Below, one piece after another: positions 24,764 through 32,754 of a stretch of DNA of 51,913 bases. The notes beneath the pieces were generated by a model, which was not told where the DNA came from, ran no database searches, and worked only from the letters and a program-made list of their open reading frames with translations. The position numbers and the translations under genes are program-made. Numbering within the stretch: the stretch's first letter is position 1; the number at the start of each line of letters is the position of its first letter. The DNA comes from JABDOU01 sp041567895 (GTDB lineage: Bacteria; Actinomycetota; Acidimicrobiia; Spongiisociales; SHLN01): contig JBFGAX010000014.1 in NCBI GenBank assembly GCA_041567895.1, positions 1-51,913 of the forward strand, written 5' to 3'.

Positions 24764-25378
24764 TCATCGGGTGTTGACCAACCAGGAGTTGATGACTCGT
24801 TCGATCTCATCCTGATTGTCCGCAAAACAGTCCAACGAGCACCCGACTGCGATCGAGTAGTGGCGGGTGACGCCGGGATCCGTGATCGAGATGAAATAGG
24901 CAGCTCCATCACTGCTTGTAATCGGATCGGTATACATAACGGCGACCTCGACTCCATCCCATGCATCGTCGAAAGCGAAATCCTTCTTGACGAGCTCCTG
25001 CGACGGTAGCTCCCGATATGGCAGCACGACATCGCTCAGGACCCGACGTGATACGAGATCGCGCACATTTAGTGGAATATCTCTCACGGTGGTGACGCCA
25101 ATGGGAAATGCCGATGCTGCGACCGGTTGTGAGAAGGCTTCAGCACTTGCGAGCCCACCCGCCGCGAACGCCATCTGGGAGATCAAGGGAAAGGAGACGT
25201 CCTCAGACGAATGGACGAACGGCGGATCGACGACCTCCGCATTCGAGTAGATCTCCCAATCATCAGGGAGCTGAATGAGAGATTCCTGTGTCGCATCGAT
25301 GTGCCGGTTTGCATCACCGGCGCCGCAACCGGCAACGACGAGGCTCAACACGGCCAGCAACGAGATCGTGATTCGCAT
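24764..25378 (-). CDS. Predicted lipoprotein of unknown function
   Basis: The 204-aa protein begins MRITISLLAVLSLVVAGCGA, a clear signal peptide with lipobox VAGC. The mature part has no motif I recognise; it contains SFPLISQMAFAAGGLASAEA and a C-terminal VGCSLDCFADNQDEIERVIN with two cysteines four apart. The frame is the last before the FtsH-like gene on the same strand (9-bp gap), so it may act with that protease at the membrane. Start ATG 25378. Confidence 0.72.
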   Translation of the reverse strand: MRITISLLAVLSLVVAGCGAGDANRHIDATQESLIQLPDDWEIYSNAEVVDPPFVHSSEDVSFPLISQMAFAAGGLASAEAFSQPVAASAFPIGVTTVRDIPLNVRDLVSRRVLSDVVLPYRELPSQELVKKDFAFDDAWDGVEVAVMYTDPITSSDGAAYFISITDPGVTRHYSIAVGCSLDCFADNQDEIERVINSWLVNTR

Positions 25379-25446
25379 ACAGACTTCACGGTACCGGCTC
25401 TAAAGCCCTATCGGTAACCTTTCAGGACTTCGAGGAAAGGACCACC

Positions 25447-26043
25447 GTGCACCGCGTTCGGATGCTGTGGCAAATGGCTTCGTCGATCACCGATTCGTTC
25501 GACTCCGCACTCAATCGCTGGGCAGTTGACGTGGCGGACCCGAAGCCGGGCGAGCATCTTCTAGACGTAGGCGCAGGCGTCGGTCCGTCTTCGCTCGTTG
25601 CGGCTCATCGCGGCGTTCAGGTGACGGCCCTCGAACCGTCGAGGTTCATGCGGGCCGGTTTATCGCTCCGAAACCGCATAGCCAACGGACCGATCAGAGT
25701 TGCGAAAGGATCGGTCGAGAGCATTCCTCTCCAGAGCGAGGTCATCGACGTGACCATTGCTGTCAACTCTTTCCACCATTGGCAAGATCGTTCAAGAGGG
25801 CTTGCCGAAGTTCACCGGGTGCTCAAGCCGGAGGGCCGTGTCTACATCGTCGAAGAGGACTTCGATAACGAGCACCACTCCATGTCCGCGGCCATGAACC
25901 ACTTCTTTTCATCACACCAGGAGCTGGCGGTCGACCCGATCATCGCCCGGGAGGAACTTCTCGAGGCCGGATTCAGTTCGGTAGAGGTGCGTCTCGAAAC
26001 GGTTGACAACGAGCCCGTCCGCTTGTTCTCGGCTCGTCGGTAA
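25447..26043 (+). CDS. Class I SAM-dependent methyltransferase
   Basis: The 198-aa protein has the SAM-binding motif LLDVGAGVGPSSLVAA, an acidic residue in VTALEPSRFM, and the post-motif VTIAVNSFHHWQDRSRGLAE and VHRVLKPEGRVYIVEE, all of the Methyltransf_11/25 type. The substrate is unknown. The start is GTG 25447 with GAGGAAAGGA upstream. It stands alone between a divergent lipoprotein gene and a convergent CoA-transferase gene; CGGTGA/TCACCG (26047-26064) forms a short hairpin at the convergence. Confidence 0.86.
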   Translation: MHRVRMLWQMASSITDSFDSALNRWAVDVADPKPGEHLLDVGAGVGPSSLVAAHRGVQVTALEPSRFMRAGLSLRNRIANGPIRVAKGSVESIPLQSEVIDVTIAVNSFHHWQDRSRGLAEVHRVLKPEGRVYIVEEDFDNEHHSMSAAMNHFFSSHQELAVDPIIAREELLEAGFSSVEVRLETVDNEPVRLFSARR

Positions 26044-26058
26044 TGTCGGTGATCAGGC

Positions 26059-27165
26059 TCACCGCCGTGTTTCCTGGTCGAACACCTCTGAATTGTGCTC
26101 TCCCAGTCCGGGTGCCGGGCGCAGCGAAATGTGCTCTCCGGTCGGAGCTTTGACGACGTGGTAAGTGCCAGATTCGGTCTCGACCGACTCGACGGCACCT
26201 GCGCCATACGGATACGTCATAGCGTCGATGACTGATCGGATCGGCGAGTGGGGGACATCGGCGAGTTGTAATCGCTCAACCGCTGATTTCGTGGTCATGC
26301 CGGCCAGAGCTTCCGAAACCATCCGGTTGACCGCGTCCGCCGCGGCGGCGCGAGCGGCGTTGGTCTCCAGCCCATCGACGTGAGCAAGCTCGAGCGCCTC
26401 CGCGAGCCTGATCCAGAATTTGTCGCCGATGACCGCGATTGCAATCCAACCATCCAGGGTCGGGAAAGCACCGTAGGGGAGTAACGTGTGGTGTCCGCTA
26501 CCAACCGGTCCCGGCTCTATCCCGGTGCCGACGGCGGATGTCCCCACGTAGGACAAAAGCGTCATCGTCGCGTCGACCAACGGCACTTCGAGTCGCGAGC
26601 CTCGTCCGGTCCTGAGTCGGCGTATATACCCTCCGAGGGCTGCCATGGCGGCCCACAGACCGGTCGACAGATCACCTATGGCGACGCCGGCTCGCAGGGG
26701 CGGTCCATCGGATTCGCCGGTCACGGACATGATGCCGCTTTCTGCCTGGGCAATCAGGTCGTAGCCAGGGTCGTTAGATCGTGTGCTTGACGCTCGAAAT
26801 GCCGGAATCGATACCCACACCAGCTCCGGCCGTTGTTCGAGTGCTGCATCCGCGTCGAGCCCGAGCCGGTCTGCAGCCGCTGGTCGGAAGTTCTCGATCA
26901 CGATGTCGGCCCGGTCCAGCAAACCCTCCAATCGGGCTTGTCCCTCAGCAGTTTTGAGATCTATGACGACGCCGCGCTTACCAGTGTTCAACGAACTGAA
27001 ATAGAGCGAGCGGTTGTCAATGAACGGTCCGATCCCCCTGGCAGGGTCCCCCTCGGGGGGCTCGACCTTGATCACGTCAGCGCCCAGTTGTGCCAGAGCC
27101 TGTGCAGCGAACGGGCCGGCAAGAATCCGGGACAGATCGACGACGAGCACCCCTTCGAGCATCAT
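26059..27165 (-). CDS. Class III (CaiB/BaiF) CoA-transferase
   Basis: The roughly 368-aa product starts MMLEGVLVVDLSRILAGPFA and carries LGADVIKVEPPEGDPARG, LNTGKRGVVIDLKT, VIENFRPAAADRLG and DLIAQAESGIMSVTG, the canonical blocks of family III CoA-transferases; the catalytic Asp lies in the GDLSTG region. It transfers CoA between organic acids. ATG codons at 27165 and 27162 can start it; the longer frame upstream overlaps the lyase gene. It is downstream of a CitE-like lyase, so the pair could activate and cleave an acyl acid, for example citramalate or a hydroxy-acid (inference). Confidence 0.88.
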   Translation of the reverse strand: MMLEGVLVVDLSRILAGPFAAQALAQLGADVIKVEPPEGDPARGIGPFIDNRSLYFSSLNTGKRGVVIDLKTAEGQARLEGLLDRADIVIENFRPAAADRLGLDADAALEQRPELVWVSIPAFRASSTRSNDPGYDLIAQAESGIMSVTGESDGPPLRAGVAIGDLSTGLWAAMAALGGYIRRLRTGRGSRLEVPLVDATMTLLSYVGTSAVGTGIEPGPVGSGHHTLLPYGAFPTLDGWIAIAVIGDKFWIRLAEALELAHVDGLETNAARAAAADAVNRMVSEALAGMTTKSAVERLQLADVPHSPIRSVIDAMTYPYGAGAVESVETESGTYHVVKAPTGEHISLRPAPGLGEHNSEVFDQETRR

Positions 27166-27217
27166 GAGGCTGCTGTGCTCACGATCGAGAAACGTCCTAT
27201 GAGCCGCCTCGGGTTGC

Positions 27218-28054
27218 TCATTCGAGAATGCGCCGGGCGGCCTTGACCACTGCCTCGTCGACCATGTTGCCGCGAGCGTCTTTGAACGTTCCCTGACCGG
27301 CAGCCAGCGCCTGGTCGTATTCCTCGAGCACATGTACCGCCCAGGCGACTTCTGCGGCGGTTGGCGCCAGAGCGTCGTTGAAGACTTCTATTTGTCGAGG
27401 ATGGATCGCCGGACGGCTCCGGTATCCCATCTCGTAGAGCTTTCTCGTCTCGGTCTCCAAGCTCACGAGATCGTCGAAATCCGGATTCACAGGCCCGAGC
27501 GGAGGTTCGATTCCAGCCGCAGCAGACGCGACCACCAGCTGAAGTTGGAGCGTCGGCCACGCATCGGATTCCGGCGAGACGCCGAGCGCCGCACCGAGAT
27601 CGATCGAACCCAGCATGAGTTGGCGGACCCGGGGAGCCGATGCGATCGCAAAGACATTGAGCAACGCCAGCGGTGTCTCGATGATCGGGAGTAGCTCAAT
27701 AGAACCGGACTCCAGGCCGTCTGCCTCCTCGAACGGCTCCAGCGCCTCTGCTATCAGCTGGACAGTCACACCGTCGTTGACTTTCGGGAGCATGAGGCCT
27801 CGCAACGGTCGACGCAGAACGGCGGCAAGGTCCGACAGACCGGCCGGTCCCGGGTTGATCCTGACCCAGATCTCTGGCCCGTTCCCGGTTTGGGCCGCTA
27901 TCCATCGAGATGCGTTCGTCCTGGCATCTGACTTGCTTTCTGGCGCCACCGCGTCCTCGAGATCGACGATGAGAGCGTCGGCGCCTCTGGTATCTGCTCT
28001 CGCCAGCATCTCGTCGCGATCGCCGGGTACGAACAAGTAGGACCGGGGAAGCAC
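27218..28054 (-). CDS. HpcH/HpaI-type CoA-ester lyase (CitE-like)
   Basis: The roughly 278-aa protein begins LPRSYLFVPGDRDEMLARA and contains GADALIVDLEDAVAPESKSDA (metal-binding Asp/Glu), WVRINPG, LRGLMLPKVND, LLPIIETPLAL and AIHPRQIEVFNDAL. These are CitE/malyl- or citramalyl-CoA lyase features. No ATG fits; GTG 28054 lies one base after the LLM stop (TGACGTG), giving tight coupling. The substrate is not determined. With the CoA-transferase downstream it could run an acyl-CoA activation/cleavage route. Confidence 0.87.
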   Translation of the reverse strand: MLPRSYLFVPGDRDEMLARADTRGADALIVDLEDAVAPESKSDARTNASRWIAAQTGNGPEIWVRINPGPAGLSDLAAVLRRPLRGLMLPKVNDGVTVQLIAEALEPFEEADGLESGSIELLPIIETPLALLNVFAIASAPRVRQLMLGSIDLGAALGVSPESDAWPTLQLQLVVASAAAGIEPPLGPVNPDFDDLVSLETETRKLYEMGYRSRPAIHPRQIEVFNDALAPTAAEVAWAVHVLEEYDQALAAGQGTFKDARGNMVDEAVVKAARRILE

Positions 28055-28055
28055 G

Positions 28056-28913
28056 TCAATCCCGATGACGTTGGATGAACGCCGTGTACTTGTCGAGAGA
28101 CGTCTGGACGGCTTCTGGCTCATCCTGCCTCAACGAAAAAATCACAGTCTCGAAGCCGAGTTCTCTCAGCGTTTCGATGAACTCGTCTTCGGGCCGCGCC
28201 CCGAAGACGCCAAGGCCGATCGAGTCAGGGTCCCGCCCCGATGCCTCAGACTGTTTTCGCAAGGCGGCTACCCCGGTCGCCAGATCCGTACGCCCGGGAA
28301 TCGGTATCCATGCATCACAGAATTCGATGATGTCCGCAAAGGTCCTGGGTCCGCCCGCGCTCCCGAGGCTGATGGGTGGGTGAGGCTTCTGCAATGGCTT
28401 CGGCCATGCCCACGTTGGCTCGAGTTCGACAAGATCTCCTTTGAAGACTGCTACATCGGCGGTCCAGAGTTCCTTCATCATCAGCACTTTTTCGCGAAGG
28501 AGTGCTCGCCGATCGCCATAACGCACGCCATGTTGCGCCATCTCCTCTTTGTTCCAGCCGTATCCGATTCCGAACTCAAATCGTCCACCCGAGAGAACAT
28601 CGAGCGAAGCGACCTGTTTCGCCAGCCAGATCGGGTCGCGCTGTGCAACGAGGGTTATTCCGGCGCCCAGGCGCAATTCAGTCGTTGACGCCGCCGCAGC
28701 CGTGAGAGCTACGAACTGGTCGAAGGTTTCCGCGTAAAACCGGGGTAGCGGTGGCGCCCCCTCCCGACCACCCCATGGCGTTGCTCTCGACGTCGGAATG
28801 TGGCTGTGCTCGGGAAACCACAGTGATGAAAAACCTCGAGCCTCAACGTCTTTGGCCAGTTCGTCCGGCCGGATGATCGCGGCTGTCGGAAACACTGAAA
28901 CGCCAAAGTTCAT
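28056..28913 (-). CDS. LLM-class F420- or flavin-dependent oxidoreductase
   Basis: The 285-aa protein has the luciferase-like fold blocks SSLWFPEHSHIPTSR, LRLGAGITLVAQRDP, LAKQVASLDVLSGGRFEFGIGYGW, and GGPRTFADIIEFCDAWIP. The N-terminus NFGVSVFPTAAIIRPDELAK and the pattern around PEHSHIP are typical of actinobacterial F420-dependent members. Cofactor and substrate are not proven. Start ATG 28913; it is the first gene of the LLM - CitE-like - CoA-transferase set and divergent from the choline-sulfatase gene (58 bp apart). Confidence 0.87.
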   Translation of the reverse strand: MNFGVSVFPTAAIIRPDELAKDVEARGFSSLWFPEHSHIPTSRATPWGGREGAPPLPRFYAETFDQFVALTAAAASTTELRLGAGITLVAQRDPIWLAKQVASLDVLSGGRFEFGIGYGWNKEEMAQHGVRYGDRRALLREKVLMMKELWTADVAVFKGDLVELEPTWAWPKPLQKPHPPISLGSAGGPRTFADIIEFCDAWIPIPGRTDLATGVAALRKQSEASGRDPDSIGLGVFGARPEDEFIETLRELGFETVIFSLRQDEPEAVQTSLDKYTAFIQRHRD

Positions 28914-28971
28914 CAGGCCATTCTCCCAGATTGGCCGGGTTCTCCCAAGCGCCGACCAATAGTCTCACGGG

Positions 28972-30471
28972 ATGCAGCCAAACATCCTCCTCATCCAGGC
29001 TGATCAGCTGGCGCCACAGTTCTTGCCTGCGTACGGACACGATGTCGTCAAAGCCCCGAACCTGGACGCGATGGCCGCCCGCGGCATGGTGTTCGACGCT
29101 GCGTATTGCAACAGCCCGCTATGTGCGCCCTCACGTTTTTCCATGATGACCGGCCGCCTTCCGTCCCGGATCGATGCATGGGACAACGCCAGCCAGCTGA
29201 GCTCCGAGATACCGACGTTCGCTCACTATCTGGGCGATCTCGGCTACCGAACCGCCCTGGCGGGCAAGATGCACTTCATCGGGCCGGACCAACTACACGG
29301 CTTCGACGAGCGTCTCACGACCGATGTCTATCCGTCGGACTTCACGTGGACACCGGACTGGGACAACCCGACCCGGTTGCTCGACTGGTATCACAGCATG
29401 GACGTCGTACGCGCCTCGGGAGCCTGCTACCGATGTTCGAACCTGGAGTTCGACGAAGAAGTGTCCTTTGCGGCCAACCGGTGGCTGTACGACACAGCCA
29501 AGGTGGCCGCCAGTGAGCCCTGGATGATGACGGTCTCCTTCATACAACCGCATGATCCATATCTCGCAAGGCCGGAATACCTTGCGCGCTACCAGCACGC
29601 GGATATCGATCTGCCGACCTTGTCACGAGATGATGTTGTCGATGATCCGCATTCGGCCCGATTACGTGCTTCGTATCAGAACGAAGAACGACCTATCACC
29701 GACGGAGAGACTCGCATCGCTCGCCATAGCTATTACGCATCGATCAGCTATGTCGACGACCGCATAGGAGAGCTTCTGCAGACGCTCGAAGAAACCGGAT
29801 TCGCCGAAACCACGCTCATTGTTTTCACAGCTGACCACGGAGACATGCTGGGGGAGAGGGGACTCTGGTTCAAGATGAGCTGGTTCGAGCATTCGGCACG
29901 AGTCCCCTTGATCGTGACCGGCCCGGGGGTGGAACGGGGCCGCTCGTCCTCGGCCGTTTCGCTCGTAGACCTGCTACCTACCTTTGTGGACGTAGCCGGG
30001 GCGACTCCCCATGAATTCATAGCCACCCCCTACGAGGGGGCAAGCCTTCGTCCATTCTTCCAGCAGCAACCGGGGAGGGATGAGGTAGTCGGTGAGTACT
30101 TCGCGGAGGCAACCTCCCAACCGTCGTTCATGATCGTGCGGGATGGTCTCAAGTTCGTGACTACGCAAGGTGATCCCGATCAGCTATTCGACCTCGCAGC
30201 CGACCCTCACGAGAAGAACAATCTCGCAGACGATTCGGCCTACCACGATGTGATTGCTTCGAGGCGAGCCGAAATTCGAGATGGCTATGACCATGAGGCG
30301 CTGCGCCGAAGGGTCATGGAAAGCCAGGCCAGGAGGCAGTACCTGGCACCGGTCATGAGGGACGTCACCTGGGACTTCGAACCGCCATACCGCGCATCCG
30401 AAAAGTACATCAGAAACTCAATGCCGATCTACGATCTCGAACGTCGATCGCGTTTTCCTCGTGACACCTGA
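28972..30471 (+). CDS. betC: Choline-sulfatase
   Basis: The 499-aa protein shows NILLIQADQLAPQF (metal Asp11 and Gln as in BetC), the formylglycine site SPLCAPSRFSMMTGRLPSR (Cys51 in CxPxR), GKMHFIGPDQLHGFDERLTT, ADHGDMLGERGLW, and the choline-sulfatase C-terminal tail YIRNSMPIYDLERRSRFP. It hydrolyses choline-O-sulfate to choline and sulfate, in the cytoplasm because there is no signal peptide. Its Cys must be converted by an FGE, encoded at 20185-21123. The start is ATG 28972. A lipocalin-like gene overlaps its end by 11 bp. Confidence 0.92.
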   Translation: MQPNILLIQADQLAPQFLPAYGHDVVKAPNLDAMAARGMVFDAAYCNSPLCAPSRFSMMTGRLPSRIDAWDNASQLSSEIPTFAHYLGDLGYRTALAGKMHFIGPDQLHGFDERLTTDVYPSDFTWTPDWDNPTRLLDWYHSMDVVRASGACYRCSNLEFDEEVSFAANRWLYDTAKVAASEPWMMTVSFIQPHDPYLARPEYLARYQHADIDLPTLSRDDVVDDPHSARLRASYQNEERPITDGETRIARHSYYASISYVDDRIGELLQTLEETGFAETTLIVFTADHGDMLGERGLWFKMSWFEHSARVPLIVTGPGVERGRSSSAVSLVDLLPTFVDVAGATPHEFIATPYEGASLRPFFQQQPGRDEVVGEYFAEATSQPSFMIVRDGLKFVTTQGDPDQLFDLAADPHEKNNLADDSAYHDVIASRRAEIRDGYDHEALRRRVMESQARRQYLAPVMRDVTWDFEPPYRASEKYIRNSMPIYDLERRSRFPRDT

Positions 30472-30898
30472 AACCCTCGCCGGTACGTACCGCCTCATCG
30501 AATGGATTGCCGAGCGCGAACAGAGGCGGTGGGAGCCCTTCGGACCAGGAGCTCGAGGCCTTATCACGTACACGGCGGACGGACGAATGATCGGCATGTT
30601 GTCGAGAGCCGATCGAGATCGAACCGATGCGCCAAACCTGCCACGTGCCCGCGTCGATGAGCAAGCCCGGATGGCAGCAGGGTATCTGGCGTATGCAGGG
30701 AGCTACACACTCGACGGCATGACGGTCACGCATCACGTCGAGATGAGCCTGTTTCCCAACTGGATCGGAACCGATCAGGTGCGGGCGATCGCGATTCTCG
30801 AAAACGGCGATCTTGAATTGAGCACACCGCCCGAGGCAAGTCGCTCGGGCCATACGGTCGTCAATCGGCTTCGCTGGAGGCGACACGACTCCTGGTAG
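30461..30898 (+). CDS. Lipocalin-like domain protein
   Basis: The 145-aa protein matches the lipocalin-like PF13924 type: LAGTYRLIEWIAE, GARGLITYTADGRMIGMLSR, AGSYTLDGMTVTHHVEMSLF PNW (split), and RAIAILENGDLELSTPP. These small beta-barrel proteins are often attached to degradation pathways; ligand unknown. The GTG start at 30461 overlaps the betC stop by 11 bp, so it is probably translated with the sulfatase. It ends 1 bp before the convergent ArfB gene. Confidence 0.75.
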   Translation: MTPETLAGTYRLIEWIAEREQRRWEPFGPGARGLITYTADGRMIGMLSRADRDRTDAPNLPRARVDEQARMAAGYLAYAGSYTLDGMTVTHHVEMSLFPNWIGTDQVRAIAILENGDLELSTPPEASRSGHTVVNRLRWRRHDSW

Positions 30899-30899
30899 A

Positions 30900-31319
30900 T
30901 CAGTATTCAGGCCGTTGCCGCATGCGTTTCGTTTCGCCTCGTCGCCGTTTGTTCTCCCGGCGTTTTGCTCGTGCTGATCGGCTCGGCTTTGTGGCACGGC
31001 GCTGCTTTTCGGGTCGAAACGCCTCGACGAGGAGGTCAGCCAGGCGATCACGGGCATCGAGTCGATTGCGATGCTGTGATCGGGATTGGTCAGATGTCAC
31101 CCGGAGAACACCGCCAACAGACCTGCTGCCCGACTTCCGTTTGATCGTCGTCTTCTCAGCAAGGCTGAGCGCACGCGAACGTTGATAATCCCACCTCAGC
31201 TCGACCCGGGTAGCCGACCGGTTCGCGTGTTGACCGCCAGGTCCGCCAGAGGTTGAGAACTCCCATTCGAGTTCATCCTCGGGGATTGTGAAGTGCCCGG
31301 GAATTTCGATTCCGTCCAT
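30900..31319 (-). CDS. arfB: Peptidyl-tRNA hydrolase ArfB (ribosome rescue)
   Basis: The 139-aa protein has the class I release-factor GGQ motif in SGGPGGQHANRSATRVEL, typical of ArfB/ICT1, a short domain of the release-factor fold, and a basic, Arg/Lys-rich tail (RRATKPSRSARAKRRENKRR, then RGETKRMRQRPEY) that enters the empty mRNA channel. It rescues stalled ribosomes without a stop codon in the A site. Start ATG 31319, ten bases after the regulator gene's stop on the same strand. Confidence 0.9.
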   Translation of the reverse strand: MDGIEIPGHFTIPEDELEWEFSTSGGPGGQHANRSATRVELRWDYQRSRALSLAEKTTIKRKSGSRSVGGVLRVTSDQSRSQHRNRLDARDRLADLLVEAFRPEKQRRATKPSRSARAKRRENKRRRGETKRMRQRPEY

Positions 31320-31328
31320 GCGAGCTTT

Positions 31329-31955
31329 CTACTGCTGGAGCCGGGCTGCCAGAGCGGCTGCCTCCGACCTGCGTTTCATGCCGAGCTTGTGAAGCATGTT
31401 GGATACGTAATTCTTCACGGTCTTTTCGGCAAGCGACATCTCGTCGGCGATCTCTCGGTTAGTGAGGCCGGTTGCGATGAGGTCCAGAACTCTTCGTTCC
31501 TGCGGGGACAGAAGTTCCAGCCGGCTATCACCCGTGTCGCCCGACTCATAGCGGTCGAGCGCGGCTTGCGCCTCGGGGTCGATGTGCCGACTTCCGGAAG
31601 CCGCTGACGTGATCGCCTGCCCGAGTCGATCGGTGTCCGTGCTCTTCAACACATAGCCGAGGGCGCCTGCATCGAGAGCTTCGCGCAAACTCTTGGGATC
31701 TGCGAACGAAGTGTGGATCACACATGCCTCAACGAGCTTGGAAGAGAGCAAGGTCCGGCAAACATCGGTCCCATGTCCGTCCGGAAGCCGCAAATCCACG
31801 ACAGCGACGGTGGCTGCTGCCGTCCGCGCAACCTCTACGGCTTCGGAAGCCGAACCGGCCTCGCCGACCACCTCAACCCCGTCTTGCGATGAAAGGTGAT
31901 GGATCACGCCTGCTCGGACGATGGCATGATCGTCGACGACGAGAACCCGAATCAT
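31329..31955 (-). CDS. NarL/LuxR-type response regulator
   Basis: The 208-aa regulator has a receiver domain (MIRVLVVDDHAIVRAGV, phosphoacceptor region AVVDLRLPDGHG, the Lys in YVLKSTD) and a C-terminal LuxR helix-turn-helix (LSPQERRVLDLIATGLTNRE, then SLAEKTVKNYVSNMLHKLG). Its DNA-binding part resembles DevR/DosR. No partner kinase is adjacent on its own operon, but a GAF-histidine kinase lies about 0.8 kb away at 32755-33870. It is separated from the second regulator by a short gap containing three 14-bp repeats. Confidence 0.9.
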   Translation of the reverse strand: MIRVLVVDDHAIVRAGVIHHLSSQDGVEVVGEAGSASEAVEVARTAAATVAVVDLRLPDGHGTDVCRTLLSSKLVEACVIHTSFADPKSLREALDAGALGYVLKSTDTDRLGQAITSAASGSRHIDPEAQAALDRYESGDTGDSRLELLSPQERRVLDLIATGLTNREIADEMSLAEKTVKNYVSNMLHKLGMKRRSEAAALAARLQQ

Positions 31956-32010
31956 GCAGGCATGTTAGGTGCGGGTTGATTGGGGCGGCTTTGCTGTGAA
32001 GGGGGCGTCT

Positions 32011-32052
32011 GCTACCAGGCCTCCGCTACCAGGCCTCCGCTACCAGGTCTCC
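32011..32052. repeat. Three tandem 14-bp repeats at a regulator stop codon
   Basis: GCTACCAGGCCTCC occurs at 32011-32024 and 32025-32038, and again with one change (GCTACCAGGTCTCC) at 32039-32052. The third copy contains the stop codon of the response regulator gene (CTA at 32040-32042, TAG on the minus strand) and its last codons, E-T-W. Confidence 0.8.
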
Positions 32053-32693
32053 GGTTCGGCTTGATGTTCGCTGAACACACGTACGGCGAACGTCGCTGCC
32101 TCTGATCTGCTTCTCAAGTCCAGCTTGCGCAGCAGGTTCGAAACATAATTCTTGACCGTCTTTTCGGCCAGGTATACCTCGTCGGCAATTTGCCGATTGC
32201 TCAGGCCCTGTCCGAGTAGCTCGAGTACCCGTCGCTCCCGGTCCGACAAGTCGACCAATTCGGAGGGTCCTTCGCCGTCGTGTCGGATCGAATGGAATAA
32301 GTTCGATGTCAGCGCGGGATCGAGTACTTCTTCGCCCGCATGAACCCGCCGTACGGCGTCAATGATCACGTGCGAGTCCAGAGCTTTCAGCAGGAAGCCG
32401 GAGCTGCCGGCCTTGATGGCACGCTGCAGGGCTTCCTCATCGGCATGCGAAGAGAGCATGACCACCTTGACTTCGGGAAATCGAGCAAGGATGTCGCTAC
32501 AAATCAAGCTTCCGGCCACGTCCGGGAGGCGTTCGTCGAGAATCACAACGTCGGGAGAGTCGTAGCCGATTCGTCGTATCGCGTCTGCGCCGGTACCTGC
32601 TTCTCCGACAACCTCCATGTCGTCCTGCATATTCAGAATGGAGGCGAGACCTTCTCTGACTACCTGATGATCGTCTACGAGTAAGAGCCGCAT
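32040..32693 (-). CDS. NarL/LuxR-type response regulator, probable partner of the GAF kinase
   Basis: The roughly 217-aa regulator starts MRLLLVDDHQVVREGLASIL, has a phosphoacceptor in VVILDERLPDVAGS, Lys in FLLKALDS, and the LuxR helix-turn-helix LGQGLSNRQIADEVYLAEKT, then VKNYVSNLLRKLDLRS. It is divergent from the histidine kinase (starts 61 bp apart), the arrangement expected for a cognate pair. The DNA-binding helix is DevR/DosR-like. Start ATG 32693; the upstream open frame overlaps the intergenic region. The C-terminus ends in the tandem repeat. Confidence 0.9.
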   Translation of the reverse strand: MRLLLVDDHQVVREGLASILNMQDDMEVVGEAGTGADAIRRIGYDSPDVVILDERLPDVAGSLICSDILARFPEVKVVMLSSHADEEALQRAIKAGSSGFLLKALDSHVIIDAVRRVHAGEEVLDPALTSNLFHSIRHDGEGPSELVDLSDRERRVLELLGQGLSNRQIADEVYLAEKTVKNYVSNLLRKLDLRSRSEAATFAVRVFSEHQAEPETW

Positions 32694-32754
32694 GATGCTA
32701 AGAATCCTTTCGCTCGAGTTCAAACCCGAAACCGCGTTCGCGTAGGCTTCTGCA

